Made by a program: the position numbers and the translations under genes. From assembly GCF_905475395.1 (NCBI RefSeq), contig NC_058338.1, positions 40,025,935 to 40,089,934 on the forward strand: a DNA stretch of 64,000 bases, given 5' to 3'. This DNA is from Chrysoperla carnea. Its lineage: Eukaryota > Arthropoda > Insecta > Neuroptera > Chrysopidae. Under the pieces are notes generated by a model, which was not told the DNA's origin, made no database searches, and worked only from the letters and a program-made list of their open reading frames with translations. Below, in pieces: positions 49,592 through 62,109 of the stretch (position 1 is the stretch's first letter; each line of letters opens with the position of its first letter).

Positions 49592-51310
49592 GGCTTCACT
49601 ACACTACACTTTCGCGAAAGCTTGGTTAGCACACACCACACGAAGAAGAGACGAAGCGGGGCTACTCTTCACACTGATCCAACACACACAACCAATAAAC
49701 AAGGGGGGTTTCGTTCGCTATATTCTCTTCGTATATAGTATGTATATATATATACGTGTGTACTCTATCTCTTTCTAACACTGTATTTAGTTTGTGCGCT
49801 TGTCGTGGGGTGGCTGCACTGTTGCCAAGCCACGCTTTCTCTCACAAAGGAAGCCAAGCGGCCACCATGTAGCCGGCTTTACGGAGTGGGGTGCGGTATA
49901 AAGGGATACCCCCTTCGCTACCCTTGAATTTCGAGGTCAACTTGAAAAGTAAAGGCGCGCGGAATATGTATTATATTTATGAAATTTAAAATTTTTAGGG
50001 GAATTTGGTGATGTGAAAACACACTAAAAATTCATGCATTGATTTTTTGTTGAAAACAGTTAATTTAAAAATAATACGGTTGATAGTTTGTTTAATTAAA
50101 AGACACTGATGAGACAACACCGTCGCTGAACTTGTTTGAAAACATTGATTTCTGTTATTGTTTTTCACAGATTTTGTTGAATGAACTTGAATTTGATTTG
50201 TTTAAAATAGTTTATTTAATAAATGTACCAACGAAGTCTCACTAAATATCAAACAATAAATACACCACTAAATCTGAATCTGACTGTGAATACTGACTGA
50301 TGAAATAAAATTCAATTCAATTTACACACCACTTTGAGTTTTTATAAAAGTTCGCTACAACATGGAATTTAAAACAAAACATAGTATTTATAATAAATAA
50401 TTTACTACGGAATAATTTATTAATTATAATTAATTAATATAAGAATAAATATTAAACGAACTATATGTTGTTGAACTAAAATGAATTAACCGAAACACGA
50501 TGCACGGACAAGCAGCACACAAGAAGAAACCGACCGATGCGAACGTATCAAGACCGGCAAAACTACATCACAGCCGAAATATTCACACTAGCAAAGAAAA
50601 TAGCAGGTGTATAAATTGTTAACACTCGCAAATACCACATGGTCACCAGAAAAACTCACTACCTTTTCAGAAAAACTTTAATTAACTAAACAACAAACGA
50701 CGTTACGACAAAGACGACATGAAGGAGATAGGCGACTGAAAAGAGAAAACGAGAGACACAACATCCGTGAGATCACATCTACCAACGATGTTTCGAACAC
50801 GACTGAACTGGCGATCTGGCAACATGGTTCTCTGAGGACGCCAATAGTTGAGAGCAGCGCCCTCGGTATGATGAACGGTGCGCGGTCAGGGGAATTATAC
50901 TTATTACTCTTGTTGTGATCAAGAGTGAGAAAGATGAACTACAACGGCGAAGTATGAGAAGTAAAGAAGTGAGGTACGGGGATTACATTGTACATAGTAT
51001 ACAACATCACAAAACCAACTCTAAACTATATACAATCCATCTATATATGATATATATCCCCCTCTGTACAGCACTACACCCCGAATTTACCCATAACTTG
51101 ACTAAACATAGAGGACCGAGCCGTGACGACTGTACATCGGCCTGCTTGCCGTGCCGGTCAATAAGACGCATTCCCAGGGCTGTACTGAACCGTCACGAGC
51201 CATCACCATCAGAGCCAAGCCCTGTTCAGTTCAAACCCCGACCATTTGTAGATCATGCAAGGGGTGAACGGTGTACGGGAATATGCCTGTACGACAGGCA
51301 ATAAGCTTTA
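49592..51310 (-). promoter_or_regulatory. Dsp1: Dsp1 5' leader and promoter region (extent unknown)
   Basis: Upstream of the Dsp1 ATG the DNA is less AT-rich and richer in CpG than elsewhere, notably at 49592-49960, 50490-50580, 50700-50900 and 51100-51300. The 129-codon plus-strand frame at 50915-51304 and small ones near 49511-49778 have no recognisable domain, so a long untranslated leader plus promoter is the simpler reading. TA-rich runs near 49738-49757 could act as TATA elements, but no start site can be fixed. Confidence 0.5.
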
Positions 51311-54300
51311 AATTACCCCATCTTTTACATTTTTACCTCCCTATGCCAAATTAATTTTTTTTTTTTTTTTTTTAGAAAATTTAAAAAACTTTTTTAGATA
51401 CCGTTTTTCTTTAAAAAATGAAAATTATAATTTATAAGACGCAATAAAAAATACAATTAGTTTGGCATTTAGAACATAATGATGTATGGGTAAAATTTCA
51501 CAAATTGACTAACAATATCCGGTAATTAACATGATAACGCTGGATAATCAAAAAATATAAAAATTAAGAATCTCAGAGTTGAAAATGAATAAAATCATAG
51601 ACAAAAACACTTATATAGTAAAATATTTCTAAATCACTTTTAAAATTAATATTTAAAAAATAATATAATAGTAGTATTAAAAATAAAAGAATATCTAGGC
51701 TTAAATAATTTTTGAAAATTCGTTACATGTATACTATATTGTATTAAAAAAAGACAGAAAACATTTTTAAAAATATTAAAACAAATGCCTAAAACCGTTA
51801 CAAAAACAGCATAATAATAAAAGATTATTTTCATTTCTAGATGTAACAAATTTTCTTGAAAATTTGCCAATATTCTTATAATTAAAAAAAATATATAAAC
51901 ATATTAATGAATTAAACCTATGCACAATTTTGAAAATATCAAATATCAAAAATGGGAAAAAAAGAAAAACGAAAAAAAAAATTATTAAAATTAATAAAAA
52001 TAATTTGCCCTTCATTTCACCTTTGCCATTATTATTAAAATAAATTAAAAATAAAATTTGAAAATAAACTGCGAGATTCAGCAAAATAGTAAATGTAATA
52101 AAATTGGCGGGAAAAGATTGCTAATAAATATCACATAACGAAAGATATATGTTTGGGAATACTCGAAGTAATAAATATAAAAATATGAAAGACAAAAAAA
52201 TGAAACAAAGGAAACGCAATTAATGTTATTATGAATAAAACATATTTTATTTTGAATTAAGTGAAATGCGTTTTAGAGAATTTTTTTGAAAAATTACACC
52301 TAAAAATGTTTTTTCAAAATAAAGTTTACATAGGACACGTATATTAGAACCTAATGTACATTGAACAAGCATATCTGAATATACAGTTAATGGAGTCCAT
52401 ATGCACTGTATAATGCTATATTGAGTATATACTGTTTAACATTATACACAGACTTTAATACAAATGTTCACTTTAAAATTTAATTATCACTTTGTTTCCT
52501 ACATGAATTACGCATCAAAAAATTTCTACAATTAGTTAAATGTTTAAGCTATTCAGATTTAAAATATGAGTACGAATTTGAGCATGAATAGTACTTAAAA
52601 AAATTCATTTAAAATCTCATATGCCACAGCCTATGCTTTGCTTATGGCAGCCATTTGCTAGCTATTGTAAAGTATATAGCAATATTAATACATATCAGTT
52701 TTCTACTCATGCAAATAGAGTTATGACATGCAGTTTAACAAATAATTATAAAATTAAATGAACTTATTAAATACTAAAATATTAATTAATGACAATATTT
52801 AATAAAATAAATACAAAAAATTCTTACCTGGGATAGCTATGAACAACTAAAGAATTCTCGGCTTCGTATCTAGTAACCCCACGCCACTTATGCGGTACAT
52901 ACAAGTAACATACAACTTATACTTGATATCGTATTGGTGTATTTCAGATAGGCCGCAAAAATTAAACCAATCGTAACGTACATAAACAGTGTGTACACTC
53001 ATTCATTTCTCTCTAACTAATATACAATTGCGCAATATATAAAAAACTTATTATATTTAATATATTCACGTTTAACTTAATAATTTGATAAAATTTAGTT
53101 AAAACTTTACTTAAAGCATTTAATTTACTCGAATTATTACTTTAAAATAAGTAAAACTACATTTAAATGACACAATCTAGTAACAAATTCAAATGTCCCT
53201 AGGCAAACTCACCAAAATAATTGAGAGAAAACATATGATTTCCAAACAAACTTTTTAGGTGGGGTTATAAAGATCCAGCTAGATCAGAAATTGTTTGCCG
53301 CCTTTTAATTACGTATTATTAAAACAACAAGATAATTTACGCAGTAATGAAGCATATGAAATACGCACTTATTTTACTCGATTAAAGTAATAACTCAAAG
53401 GCATATCTCATTTTTTTATTCAAACCTAAAATATCTTATAAGTATTAAACTATTTACTAAAGAAGTAAAAGTTAATTTATAGTATAAAAAGTTTGAAAGC
53501 GGAGAAGCGTCAAAATTTCAACTAGATCGTGTGAAATTGTTTATTTAATTTGATTGATAAAATTTTATTTCATTCATTTTATTAAATTAGTATCTAGAAT
53601 CTATATAGTGGTTACTTAATGCAAAAAAGAATGAATTCGAGAGATTTTTAAAACAAAATAATTCAGAAATATTATGATTATACACACAAAATTAGTTATT
53701 TAAAATTCTGAAATTTTTTGAAAGCTTCTGAATATTCAGTTTTGCTTCTGAATTTTCAGATAGGCATACATAGAAACAAATCTTATTATTAAATAAATTG
53801 GAAAATCAATTCCGTTGGTATTATTATAAAACTTTCAAATATAAAAAAAATTAATTAATAATATTTAGTTAAATTCGTAAATAATTCTTTTAAATATAAA
53901 TTTTCTCATTTTTTAATACCGTAATGTAAGAAAAGATACGTTAAAAATAAGAATCTACCATTCAAACAAGAAATTTGGCAACTGTGTTTAAGTAAAAAAA
54001 AACGTAACAAGTTTTTAAATTTCAATGTTGTTGACGCAGTCTTACTAGAATAACATAATAAAATACGGTATTGCACAAAGAAAACAGCCATCTAACCATA
54101 CCTTTACAATATATAAGTAGAAGTTTCATAAAAATAAGCCAATCACCTGCTATAATATTAATCGAACATTAATGCCATGACAATAAACAAATTACTTTAT
54201 AGGCATATATGGTTCGAATCAGTGAAAAAAACTTTCTCAAAGTAGTTCATCACATACTGATAATTTGCGTTGTCCTTAATTAATTGAATGTAGTTATTTA

Positions 54301-54323
54301 GTTGTGTTTTTTTTACGGCAGTA
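51311..54323. other. Intergenic between Dsp1 and Sap30 (divergent genes)
   Basis: Very AT-rich, with long T or A tracts (for example 51355-51374). Minus-strand frames at 51646-52084 are F/I/L/N-rich, as expected by chance. The Sap30 promoter or a 5' UTR exon should lie at the right end. TTTTTTTTACGGCAG directly before the Sap30 ATG looks like a splice acceptor, so an upstream non-coding exon is possible. Confidence 0.55.
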
Positions 54324-54494
54324 ATGAACGGTTTTAGTACTGGTGAAGAAGATTCTCGTGGACCAAACGATCAAATTTGTTGCTTAGTGGACGATGGTGA
54401 ACGGTGTTTGAGACCAGCAGGAAACGCTTCGTACAGCAAACGAATACAAAAAACAGTTACACAACGAAAATTACGATTGAATATCGATCCACTT
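54324..54494 (+). CDS. Sap30: Sap30 coding exon 1
   Basis: [20 protein letters not shown] through LRLNIDPL, 57 codons, donor CTT/GTAAGA. It carries the first zinc ligands. The ATG lies one base after a possible CAG acceptor in the leader, and no upstream in-frame ATG fits. Confidence 0.94.
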
Positions 54495-57116
54495 GTAAGA
54501 ATTAGTTATTTGCTTTGTTTATCTAATTTTTTTTTTTTTTATCTAACAACCTTATGGTTTATGTTTCGGGGTTTGCCTTAACATATCCGTAACACAGCTT
54601 GACCTTCTCTTTAATTCGAAAAAAAGTAAGTAAAAACCTGTAATAGATAATAACCCGTAAACTTAAAAACAGGTAAAAATCAATTCGGCAATATTGTTAT
54701 TAAAATTATGTAACCGTAACACTTGTCGTTAGCTTGTTTATTCAAAATGTCGAATGAAATTCGTGACTTGGTGTGAATTCTAAATATTCATAACCGCTAT
54801 TTTTCTTGATCAATCTTTTTAAATTAAAGTTTTCAAAATATTTTCTTATTTTAATTCAAAAACCATTTGTGAACTATTCATAATAATTTTATACTTACAC
54901 GTAGAATAATAAATTATATTATGCAAATATTTCGATGAAAAAAAAAAAAGAATAAATAATTTCATATAACTACGGAAATAAGGATCCCAAATAATATAAA
55001 CAATTCGGCGTTCGAACTTACGAAGGATTCTCCGTTCACTAGTTTATTTATAACCTGTTGAAGTTGAACTTGCATAAATAGGAGCCAGTATTAGATTAAA
55101 TATTTAAACTTATCTTAAAATTTAAAATATCGTAAAAAATTAAAACCAATTCTAAACCAACGTAGAATAGTATAGTCTGTATCAACTTGATATAATTATT
55201 TTCTGTAAATATAAGCAATCGAATATCGTTATTAATGTGAATACCAAGGAAAGCATCCCAAAAATTAATTATTTGATTGAAGTCTAAAATTTCCCGGCGC
55301 TATAAATTCTAACAGCTAACAAATTCACCGCGGGATTTTTGTTTTTGAATCTATGTTAAATTAAACCAAGAGTCGTTTCCATGGCATCAATCATTTGGAA
55401 TTTTGAAACACTTACCTAACTTAGTCTAAAAATTTTCAATGTGTTATTTAGATATTTCACTAAATTTTCATTTATTTTTAGGCTCGTCATATTTACATAT
55501 GTGATTATCATAAAACTATGATACAATGTGCTAGAACGAAACGACGTCGAAAAGAATCAGAAGATGATAGTAATGAAACTGATACAGATATTCCAGAAGT
55601 TGATCTATTTCAATTACAAGTTAGTACTTTAAGAAGATATAAACGCCATTATAAAATGCCCACACGCCCTGGCATTAATAAAGCTCAACTAGTAGACGTA
55701 AGTATTATCTATATATGTATTCGAGTTTTTTTTATATAAATGATTGATTTAATGAATAATATTGCATTACAAATATGTTTCTAAATAAAGCGAGAATACA
55801 ATTTTTCATTAACCAGATAAACAACGTTGTATAAAAATAAAAATTTGATTAAAAACATTGTTGATTATAGCACTCTCAAGAGTTATACTCTATATAAACG
55901 AAACAAATCTCAAGAAACGACACTATATAATATTCAAAAATCTAACATTCCAATTATAGTTAATAAGCCGGGTTGCATTGTAAATTTGGGAAACAGCACC
56001 GATTTTAATGAAACTTATAAAAATACCTACTAGATGGCAATTTTAAGTCAAAATAATCATTTCAAAAAAAAATTCGATTGCCTATGCCCCCGGCTTATTC
56101 ACTATATTTATAGCCTGTACATAGTTTTTTAAATCATACTTGGTTATTCGTTGCAATACTTGTACAGAGGTTTGTCATGTTGTGTCGAAGTTGAGTCATT
56201 TTAAGAATATGCACTTTAATTTTAATTTTTAAGAAATATTTTTTCGTTTAGAGGCTATTACGGAAATTGGTATTAGTTGATTTGGTTGTATTCGACTGAC
56301 CACCTGATTACTTACTATTTATCAATAGAAAAATCTCTGATTCAATCATAATTTCAAAGAGTTCAGTGGACAGACAGCTCTGTTTTATTAATCGTGTGTC
56401 ACTAGCAGCGGACAGCAACGTGCGATCATAAAAACAACTGTTCCCTTAACTCTAAATTGTAATTGAGCAGTACATTTTTCGACTATTAGCCATAATTTCA
56501 TACATTTCAGCTGCAAAACGGGTGTCACCAATTTCAAAATTAAACAGTGGTGAGGTTGGTCTGGTACGACCCTTCCCAGTATAATAAAGAGTTATAAAAA
56601 ATAAAATAAAAATTTCAAGACATTTATATGTTTATGGTTCACTACAGTATTTCAGATAAATTAAATGTTCAGTCTTTTGTTTAGACAGTCAATTCGACCT
56701 AATGTTATGAAATTCTTTTCGGATCATATTGCCGTTAATACGCTTCGGTTTACACCTCAACCAAGTCGATTATATATTTTTTTTTTCTATCAGGAAAAAA
56801 TGACCCCACATGTACGTACATACACACACATCTCCAAATTTTTGTCGTGATGCTATTTCCATTGGACAATTTTAAAATATGTTGAAAACGCGATTTTTAT
56901 GATCGGTCTCGTTATAATAACTTTCCTATAGACTGAGAAGTTAAAAATATAGAAATATCTTAAACTAATTTATAAATTTTTTGTTTTCAGAGCATTTTCA
57001 AACATTTCAAAACGATTCCTGTTAAAGAAAAAGAAATTTTAACATTTTTTATATACACTGTAAAATCGAATAGTAATAGATTAGAACAAAAAAATGGAAT
57101 TAATTCAGATGTTTAA
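54324..57116 (+). CDS. Sap30: Sap30: Sin3-HDAC complex subunit, three coding exons
   Basis: Joined exons are 54324-54494, 55482-55697 and 56991-57116; GT-AG junctions, all phase 0, 170 residues. The N-terminal atypical zinc finger is [18 protein letters not shown] with ICDYH (likely ligands C19 or C20, C28, C64 and H67). A basic KRRRKES stretch resembles a nuclear localisation signal. The [20 protein letters not shown] block and the C-terminal helices ([33 protein letters not shown]) are the conserved Sin3-binding region. The family docks to the PAH3 domain of Sin3 and supports histone deacetylase repression in the nucleus. Length is close to fly Sap30. Only one copy is seen, so no choice between SAP30 and SAP30L arises. 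Confidence 0.96.
54495..55481 (+). other. Sap30: Sap30 intron 1
   Basis: A 0.99-kb AT-rich intron ending TTTTTAG. No other feature was recognised. Confidence 0.85.
55482..55697 (+). CDS. Sap30: Sap30 coding exon 2
   Basis: [19 protein letters not shown] through [11 protein letters not shown], 72 codons. Acceptor TTTTTAG/GCT, donor GAC/GTAAGT. It completes the zinc finger and contains the basic patch, an acidic spacer and the [18 protein letters not shown] core. Confidence 0.95.
55698..56990 (+). other. Sap30: Sap30 intron 2
   Basis: A 1.3-kb intron that holds a small inverted-repeat element (55962-56099). A GC-richer stretch near 56380-56580 may be another repeat remnant. Short frames at 55827 and 56665 show no homology. 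Confidence 0.75.
55962..56099. repeat. Short foldback element with AATAAGCCGGG termini
   Basis: AATAAGCCGGG at the left is matched in reverse complement by CCCCGGCTTATT at the right, 138 bases end to end. The inner TTGCATTG and CCTATGC also pair loosely. It resembles a very small MITE; no target duplication was established. Confidence 0.5.
56991..57116 (+). CDS. Sap30: Sap30 terminal coding exon 3
   Basis: The acceptor is GTTTTCAG/AGC. It reads [20 protein letters not shown], then [21 protein letters not shown] and TAA at 57114-57116. Forty-one codons, too short for an ORF caller. It matches the conserved SAP30 C-terminus. Confidence 0.95.
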   Translation, partial: SIFKHFKTIPVKEKEILTFFIYTVKSNSNRLEQKNGINSDV

Positions 57117-59759
57117 GAATTTTCATTTGTAAAGCGAAATAAATCTAGCTAATTATTTAAAAGATCATACGTTTATGCTAGTCTGGGGTTGGTAACTCGT
57201 TTTGGTTGGTAACCTAAATTGTATAAATATTAAGGTTACCGTTGATAATAAAGAAATAATTTATTATATTTTGTGAATTATTTAAAAATCGAAACGATTA
57301 CAACCCCAGTCTAGTAAGTACAAACATTTTAAGGGAGCAAAAAAATTTTTTTAATAATTCATGGGTTTATTTTTATTTGTAAAAAAAATATGTTTTACTT
57401 TAATTTTTATCTAATTCATAAATTAATTTATTCGAAGTAACTGTAAAGTATACAGTTTTTGTTGTGCAACGGTTAAGTTAGTATAAAGAAATGAAATACG
57501 CCAAGAAAATAATTTTATATGAACGATTCAGAATTATAGTTTAATTTTTTGATATGCAATTGAGTCCTTCCGTAGACTGTTTTTTTGGGTATATTTCAAG
57601 ACAGATCAGATTGATGTCATATAAGACAGCAATGTATCGAAATGTTAACAAAAATTTTGGTAAATTGGATATCTTTAATAAAAATTAAAAATGGCATCCT
57701 AAATACACACGTTCATTTATGGAATATTTCACCATTTTTATTAACCAGAATATTTTGTCTTCCACATGTCCACAATACATGTCATTCTAGTACAAAATAA
57801 TAAGATAGAGACACATTAAAAGAAATAACATCCTTAATGGATCACTCTATAATGAATACAAAATAATTTTCTATGTAGAAAATTTAAACATTGAACCGGA
57901 AGTCTCTGTAAATTATTTCTGATATACTGAGGATATTGCAGTAACACGGTTGACTGACCAAACAAATGACAGCACTTCTGTACTAGTCGGTATCCTGAAT
58001 TCATACAAACGAACATATCCAATAAATTACAGCAAATTTTTTTTCTAAAATTTTACTCATTATAATAATTTTGAGAAATTCTCAAAATAATATATTAACG
58101 AAGACATTTTTTTAATCAGGGACTTTTCTACTTAGAACGGTCGGATAAGCAGACAACTGAAAATGGTCTAATTAGGTGATTTTGTGTACACATGTAAAAT
58201 GCTTTGTCCAGAATGACTAACGGATCAATGCATACAGAATAAACCGCTGATTGTAGAGACCTGAAACTTGGAGGGTGTGTTCTTTGTATGACATCCGATA
58301 AGAAAAGATTTTCCGAAATTCTACCCCTAAGGGGGTGAAAATGAAGGCCAAGTTTGTATGGGACAATATGATTCCTTGGTCCGATTTACTTCAAATTTTT
58401 TTTATAGAATTGTATTGTAAGTATCTACGCCCCTATCTGTCTAACCATATCTCTCTCTTTCTCTCTTATGCGACGCCGAAAGTTGCGCGAGTCAGCTAGT
58501 AGGGTATAAAAATGGCGTAAAAGTTGAAAAGTGATACAAATTATTGATTATATATATGATTTAGATAAAAATTTATTATTATTTGTTAATTTTATTTAAG
58601 TTGGACAAATAAGATTGGCTTGAAATTAAATTGTTTTTTATTCCATATTTTTAATTTTACATTTAATTATTAAGACGACTTATATAAGGAAAAGAGTTTA
58701 ATAATAAAAACTTTTTATATCAAAATCACCATGTATTTTTTTTAATCCAGAATTTGTTTGTACAATTTATTAATAACGAATTTGTTTATACATTTGTTGC
58801 GAAAATAAATCCTAAGAATTATATCAATCATAATTATACTATTTTACGATGATTAAAGTCGCTTATTTTTGTCGTCCAATTTACAGGACCTTTTTTCTTA
58901 AAATTCCATAATTTTAAACCATGTAAACAATCAGCAAATTGAAAATTTCCACATACTTTCTCAAAAATAAATCCTTTTTTTAATTGGAATATTATTGAAA
59001 GAATATTAAAGTATCTTTTTCCATACATTTCCTCTTCAAAGCAAACAATTTATTAAAACAGTAATTAAAAACTGCCTCATCGAGAAAAAAGTTGTTTAAA
59101 CGTATTTTTACACCCCATTTATGCACCCCATTTATGGGAAAAAGTGCTTAAAGGAACCCTTTAAAAGGGTTGGTTAATGGTAGAAATATATTGTAATTTA
59201 ATATTTGTTTCCATGTAACGATTCAATTTGATTGAATATGGCAACTTTAAAAAAAATTGTTCAAGTCTTCGTATTGTCACAGAAAAACAAAACAGTTTTA
59301 CTTTCCTTATTATCTTTGAACTACGCAAGAAAAAAAAGAATTGGGTATTTTTTTAAATAGAATGAATCCTCCAGCGGTATAGTATGTTCAACGGAAAGGC
59401 TCTTTATATTTTACATAATATACTTAACCATGCGTCCATAAACACAAATTTTATGATTTTTCAATTTGATTTTGGAAATTAATGCACTTTCCTGTTCGGC
59501 ACAAATCACCTCTGAAGGGAGCCATTTCTTTATATCATATGCTTGTTTTGGCGCATCCTACCACTTACTTAATTATTGACCATTTATTTATATCCATCCG
59601 TTAATAATGTGAGTCCTTGTTTTATCGTAACCGTTTAAACAATCAATAAAACTCGATTTCGAAATTTTATACCACAGGACAAATACCTTCCTAATTTGTT
59701 TGCGATTTGAGTATAAAAAAAAATGTATTTTTGAACAGTTTTGAAATTTTTTTATAATT
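57117..59759. other. Intergenic between convergent Sap30 and Rrp45
   Basis: Must hold both 3' UTRs. A transposon-like stretch lies at about 58125-58500. The 62-74-codon minus-strand frames at 57834, 58834 and 59588 have no recognisable homology; the last simply continues past the Rrp45 stop in another frame. Two close copies of CACCCCATTTATG occur near 59110-59135. Confidence 0.65.
58125..58500 (+). mobile_element. Degenerate transposon fragment ending in CTAGT
   Basis: The left part (GACAACTGAAAATGGTCTAA, then TTAGGTGATTTTGTG) resembles a block of the 11.7 and 61.2 kb repeat. The middle (CCCCTAAGGGGGTGAAAATG, GTTTGTATGGGACAATATG) resembles sequences common in insect non-autonomous elements. 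The right end has an imperfect GCGAC/GTTGC stem (with a G-T pair) before CAGCTAGT, which is compatible with a Helitron-type 3' end. The left boundary is not fixed and the class is an inference. Confidence 0.45.
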
Positions 59760-60426
59760 CTAAAAATTTGAACCAAGTTCCATTGTTTCTTCTTCTTCAC
59801 TATCTGAATCATGTTTTGAATGCTTATTTTTTTTAGCTGATAAAATTTCTTTTGTTTGGATATTCGATTTTGGCCGTTTTGTATTCAAATCTTTTCTCTC
59901 GTTTGATTTTTTGTTCTTCATCATTTTTGTAGGTTTAACTGGTTCTATAATTTCAACATCAGCACTCTCATCCGAACTGAGCATTTGGACATCATCTCGA
60001 ATTAATTCTGCTGTATTTTCTGCAACTATATTTATTTTGGGTTCTTCAATTATTTCTTCTTCCTTGAGAGTGGATGTATCTCCACTTTCAAATTTTTTAT
60101 TTTTCTTGTATTTTCGTAATTGGAATGTTATACACTCTTCACTGTACGAAGGTATTTTATTTAAACGTAAACATTCATTAAATCCAACAATTTCATTTTT
60201 ACGCCTATTTTCTGTGTCTTCAGCTAATTTCTTTTTAATTAATTCAACTACTTTTCCGGCTCGTTTTGCTGCCATTGAAGAACATTTTAAGACTAAATCT
60301 GGTTCTACAGGAGTATTTCCTTCTAAATGAAGGCCACATAATTCTTTGTATCCATTTACGGCTAAACTAACTTGCCCTTCTGATATTCTTTCTTCTAATG
60401 ATGTTGGGTCAGCGATTATTCTCTCA
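59760..60426 (-). CDS. Rrp45: Rrp45 terminal coding exon 4 (domain end, charged tail)
   Basis: The acceptor ATTTTAG/T at 60426 completes a glycine codon. It begins ERIIADPTSLEERISEGQ, continues through the end of the RNase PH-like fold (CSSMAAKRAGKVVELIKKK), then the low-complexity charged tail to ELGSNF and a stop at 59760-59762. The plus-strand frame at 59911-60330 is its shadow. Confidence 0.94.
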
Positions 60427-62109
60427 CTAAAATATAATTGAATATAGTATTAACTGAAGAGCATCCTACTAGATTTGAAAAAACCTTTTATAAACAGTGA
60501 GAAAAATATCTAATTTGGATTATTACAACATGCTAAGAATTAAAAAAATCGATAAAAATAAAAAAAAATCGAAATTTCTTATTCAAGGTGTTTTAGGAGG
60601 ATTAGTAAATATTTCGAGGACACAAACATAAAAGTTATAAATTTGTATTATTATGAGGTAAATAATCATATACGGTAAGGTAAGGCAAGATCCAAACATT
60701 TTTATTAAATTCATCTCTATCATTGCAAACCTCAAACGTTGAATATTTTAAAAAAAAACTCTTGGCGTTAAAAATTCAAGTAATAAATAAAAACAAGTTA
60801 AAACAAACAATTGACTGAGTTAATTGTTGAAATGCCATGCATAAATACTGTTGATTACTCTATCACATTGCACATGCATATACAATTTATATAATACATA
60901 TTATAAAATTTACGTATAATTTGCACCCTCATGGGTAAACAGTGATGTTTACGAAAAAATGTTTCAAACAAAAGTTGTTTATTTTTTGATAAGGAAGATG
61001 TTTTACATTTAAACTTTTGTTCTATCTCTAACGGTACACAAGATGGGTCTTACGGACTCATAGGTCAAGACCCAATTGACCTATGTTGCTCATTTACGAA
61101 CTTGACCTCACTTTTTACGTCCTGAGTACGCTGTAAAAATTTCAGCTTGAAGTCTTTTTTTGAGTTATCGTGCCCACAGACGGGCGGACAACCGGAAAAT
61201 GGACTAATTAGGCGATTTTATGAACACCCATACCAAAATTTTGTTCATAGCATGAATATTTTTAAGCGTTACAAACTTGGGACTAAACTTAATATACCTT
61301 GATGTATATTACATATATACATGGTATAAAAAGAAAATAGCAAATATTTCAAAATAAATTGATTTTTAAGATAGTATGAATTACCCTTCTGTAAAAAACG
61401 CATAAGTTACATAGACTGGATAATGCTGAACAATCAAAGGTAACGGCTGTTTTTCATGAAATTTATGAATCGTAATTTCGTTTCCAATTAATGTAACATC
61501 TGGTCGTTGATAATGTGCTAAAGCTGCTAATGCAGCAATTGATGCTGCATCAACTAAATTTCCATCTAAATTTAATACATTTAAATCCAATCGTATTGAC
61601 CAAACTTTTACACCAGCCCGTATGCATAGTGCCTCTAAATTTATCACTTTTGAATCTTTTAAGCATTTCTCTAATGCTCTATTTACGAGTGTACTCAAAT
61701 CTGATTGTCGGTTTACTTCATAATGCGGCGCAGCCATAGGTCCCAATTCTAAGTAAACTGATAATATACCCTCGTGTGGTCGTGCATTTCTAGCTGGTAA
61801 AATTTCTCCGGTAACTTGAGCTAAAATTCTGATACAAAATTTTATATAAGATGACTTTAATATTTTATCTGAATATTTTACCTAGTTTCTCCTAAACAAA
61901 CGTGAACAGAACCAAAATCAATGCCAAATACTATACTTAAATCTCGAAATTCATATTGCGTGCGACCATCATGCCTCTAAAATTTATAAATTATTTTAAA
62001 TTGACGAATAAGTAACAGGTATATATGATGAGCTTACAATACCACCGGTGATTGCTTTATTTATGAAATCTTTTTCACAAGTTGATAAAAATCTTTCTTT
62101 TACATTCAT
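59760..62109 (-). CDS. Rrp45: Rrp45 (EXOSC9): RNase PH-like exosome core subunit, four coding exons
   Basis: Joined minus-strand exons are 62038-62109, 61882-61976, 61385-61828 and 59760-60426; GT-AG and in phase, 425 residues. The RNase PH-like fold spans about 1-290, with conserved stretches VFGIDFGSVHVCLGETR, LEKCLKDSKVINLEALC, VWSIRLDLNVLNLDGNLVDA and ASIAALAALAHYQRPDVTL, which closely follow human EXOSC9. The C-terminal third (about 300-425) is a Lys/Glu/Ser-rich tail with KPTKMMKNKKS and SDSEEEE, as in the long EXOSC9 tail. The family forms the inactive RNase PH-like ring of the RNA exosome with Rrp41 and others, acting in rRNA processing and RNA decay in nucleus and cytoplasm. Intron 3 carries a repeat. 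Confidence 0.95.
60427..61384 (-). other. Rrp45: Rrp45 intron 3
   Basis: A 958-base intron; its right half is the interspersed repeat at 60920-61333. Nothing else was recognised. Confidence 0.85.
60920..61333 (+). repeat. Interspersed repeat copy 2 (uninterrupted)
   Basis: Aligns with 11108-11833 minus the SINE. From TTGCACCCTC to CATGGTATAAAAA it is continuous, with ACAGACGGGCGGACAACCGG at the place where the first copy holds the insertion. It serves as the empty-site reference. Confidence 0.85.
61385..61828 (-). CDS. Rrp45: Rrp45 coding exon 3 (main RNase PH-like domain)
   Basis: The acceptor is TTGTATCAG/A and the donor GAAGG/GTAATT. It encodes about 148 residues from ILAQVTGEILPARNARPHEG to VTYAFFTE, including the NLDGNLVDAASIAAL block. 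The open frame with a start at 61746 misses the first third of the exon. Confidence 0.95.
61882..61976 (-). CDS. Rrp45: Rrp45 coding exon 2
   Basis: Acceptor AATTTTAG/AGG, donor CTAG/GTAAAA. It reads RHDGRTQYEFRDLSIVFGID then FGSVHVCLGET and two bases of an arginine codon. RxDGRxxxExR is the RNase PH-family signature at the start of the fold. Confidence 0.94.
62038..62109 (-). CDS. Rrp45: Rrp45 coding exon 1
   Basis: MNVKERFLSTCEKDFINKAI then TGGI, 24 codons, donor ATT/GTAAGC. Too short for an ORF caller. The family usually begins with this helix and N-E/K-[RK]-x-F-I pattern, which supports the start. Confidence 0.92.

Noticed and set aside
59911-60330. 139-codon plus-strand open frame
   Set aside because: Antisense shadow of the charged tail of Rrp45; Ser/Ile/Phe-rich as expected from Glu/Lys-rich codons read backwards.
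61515-61739. 74-codon plus-strand open frame
   Set aside because: Antisense shadow of Rrp45 exon 3.
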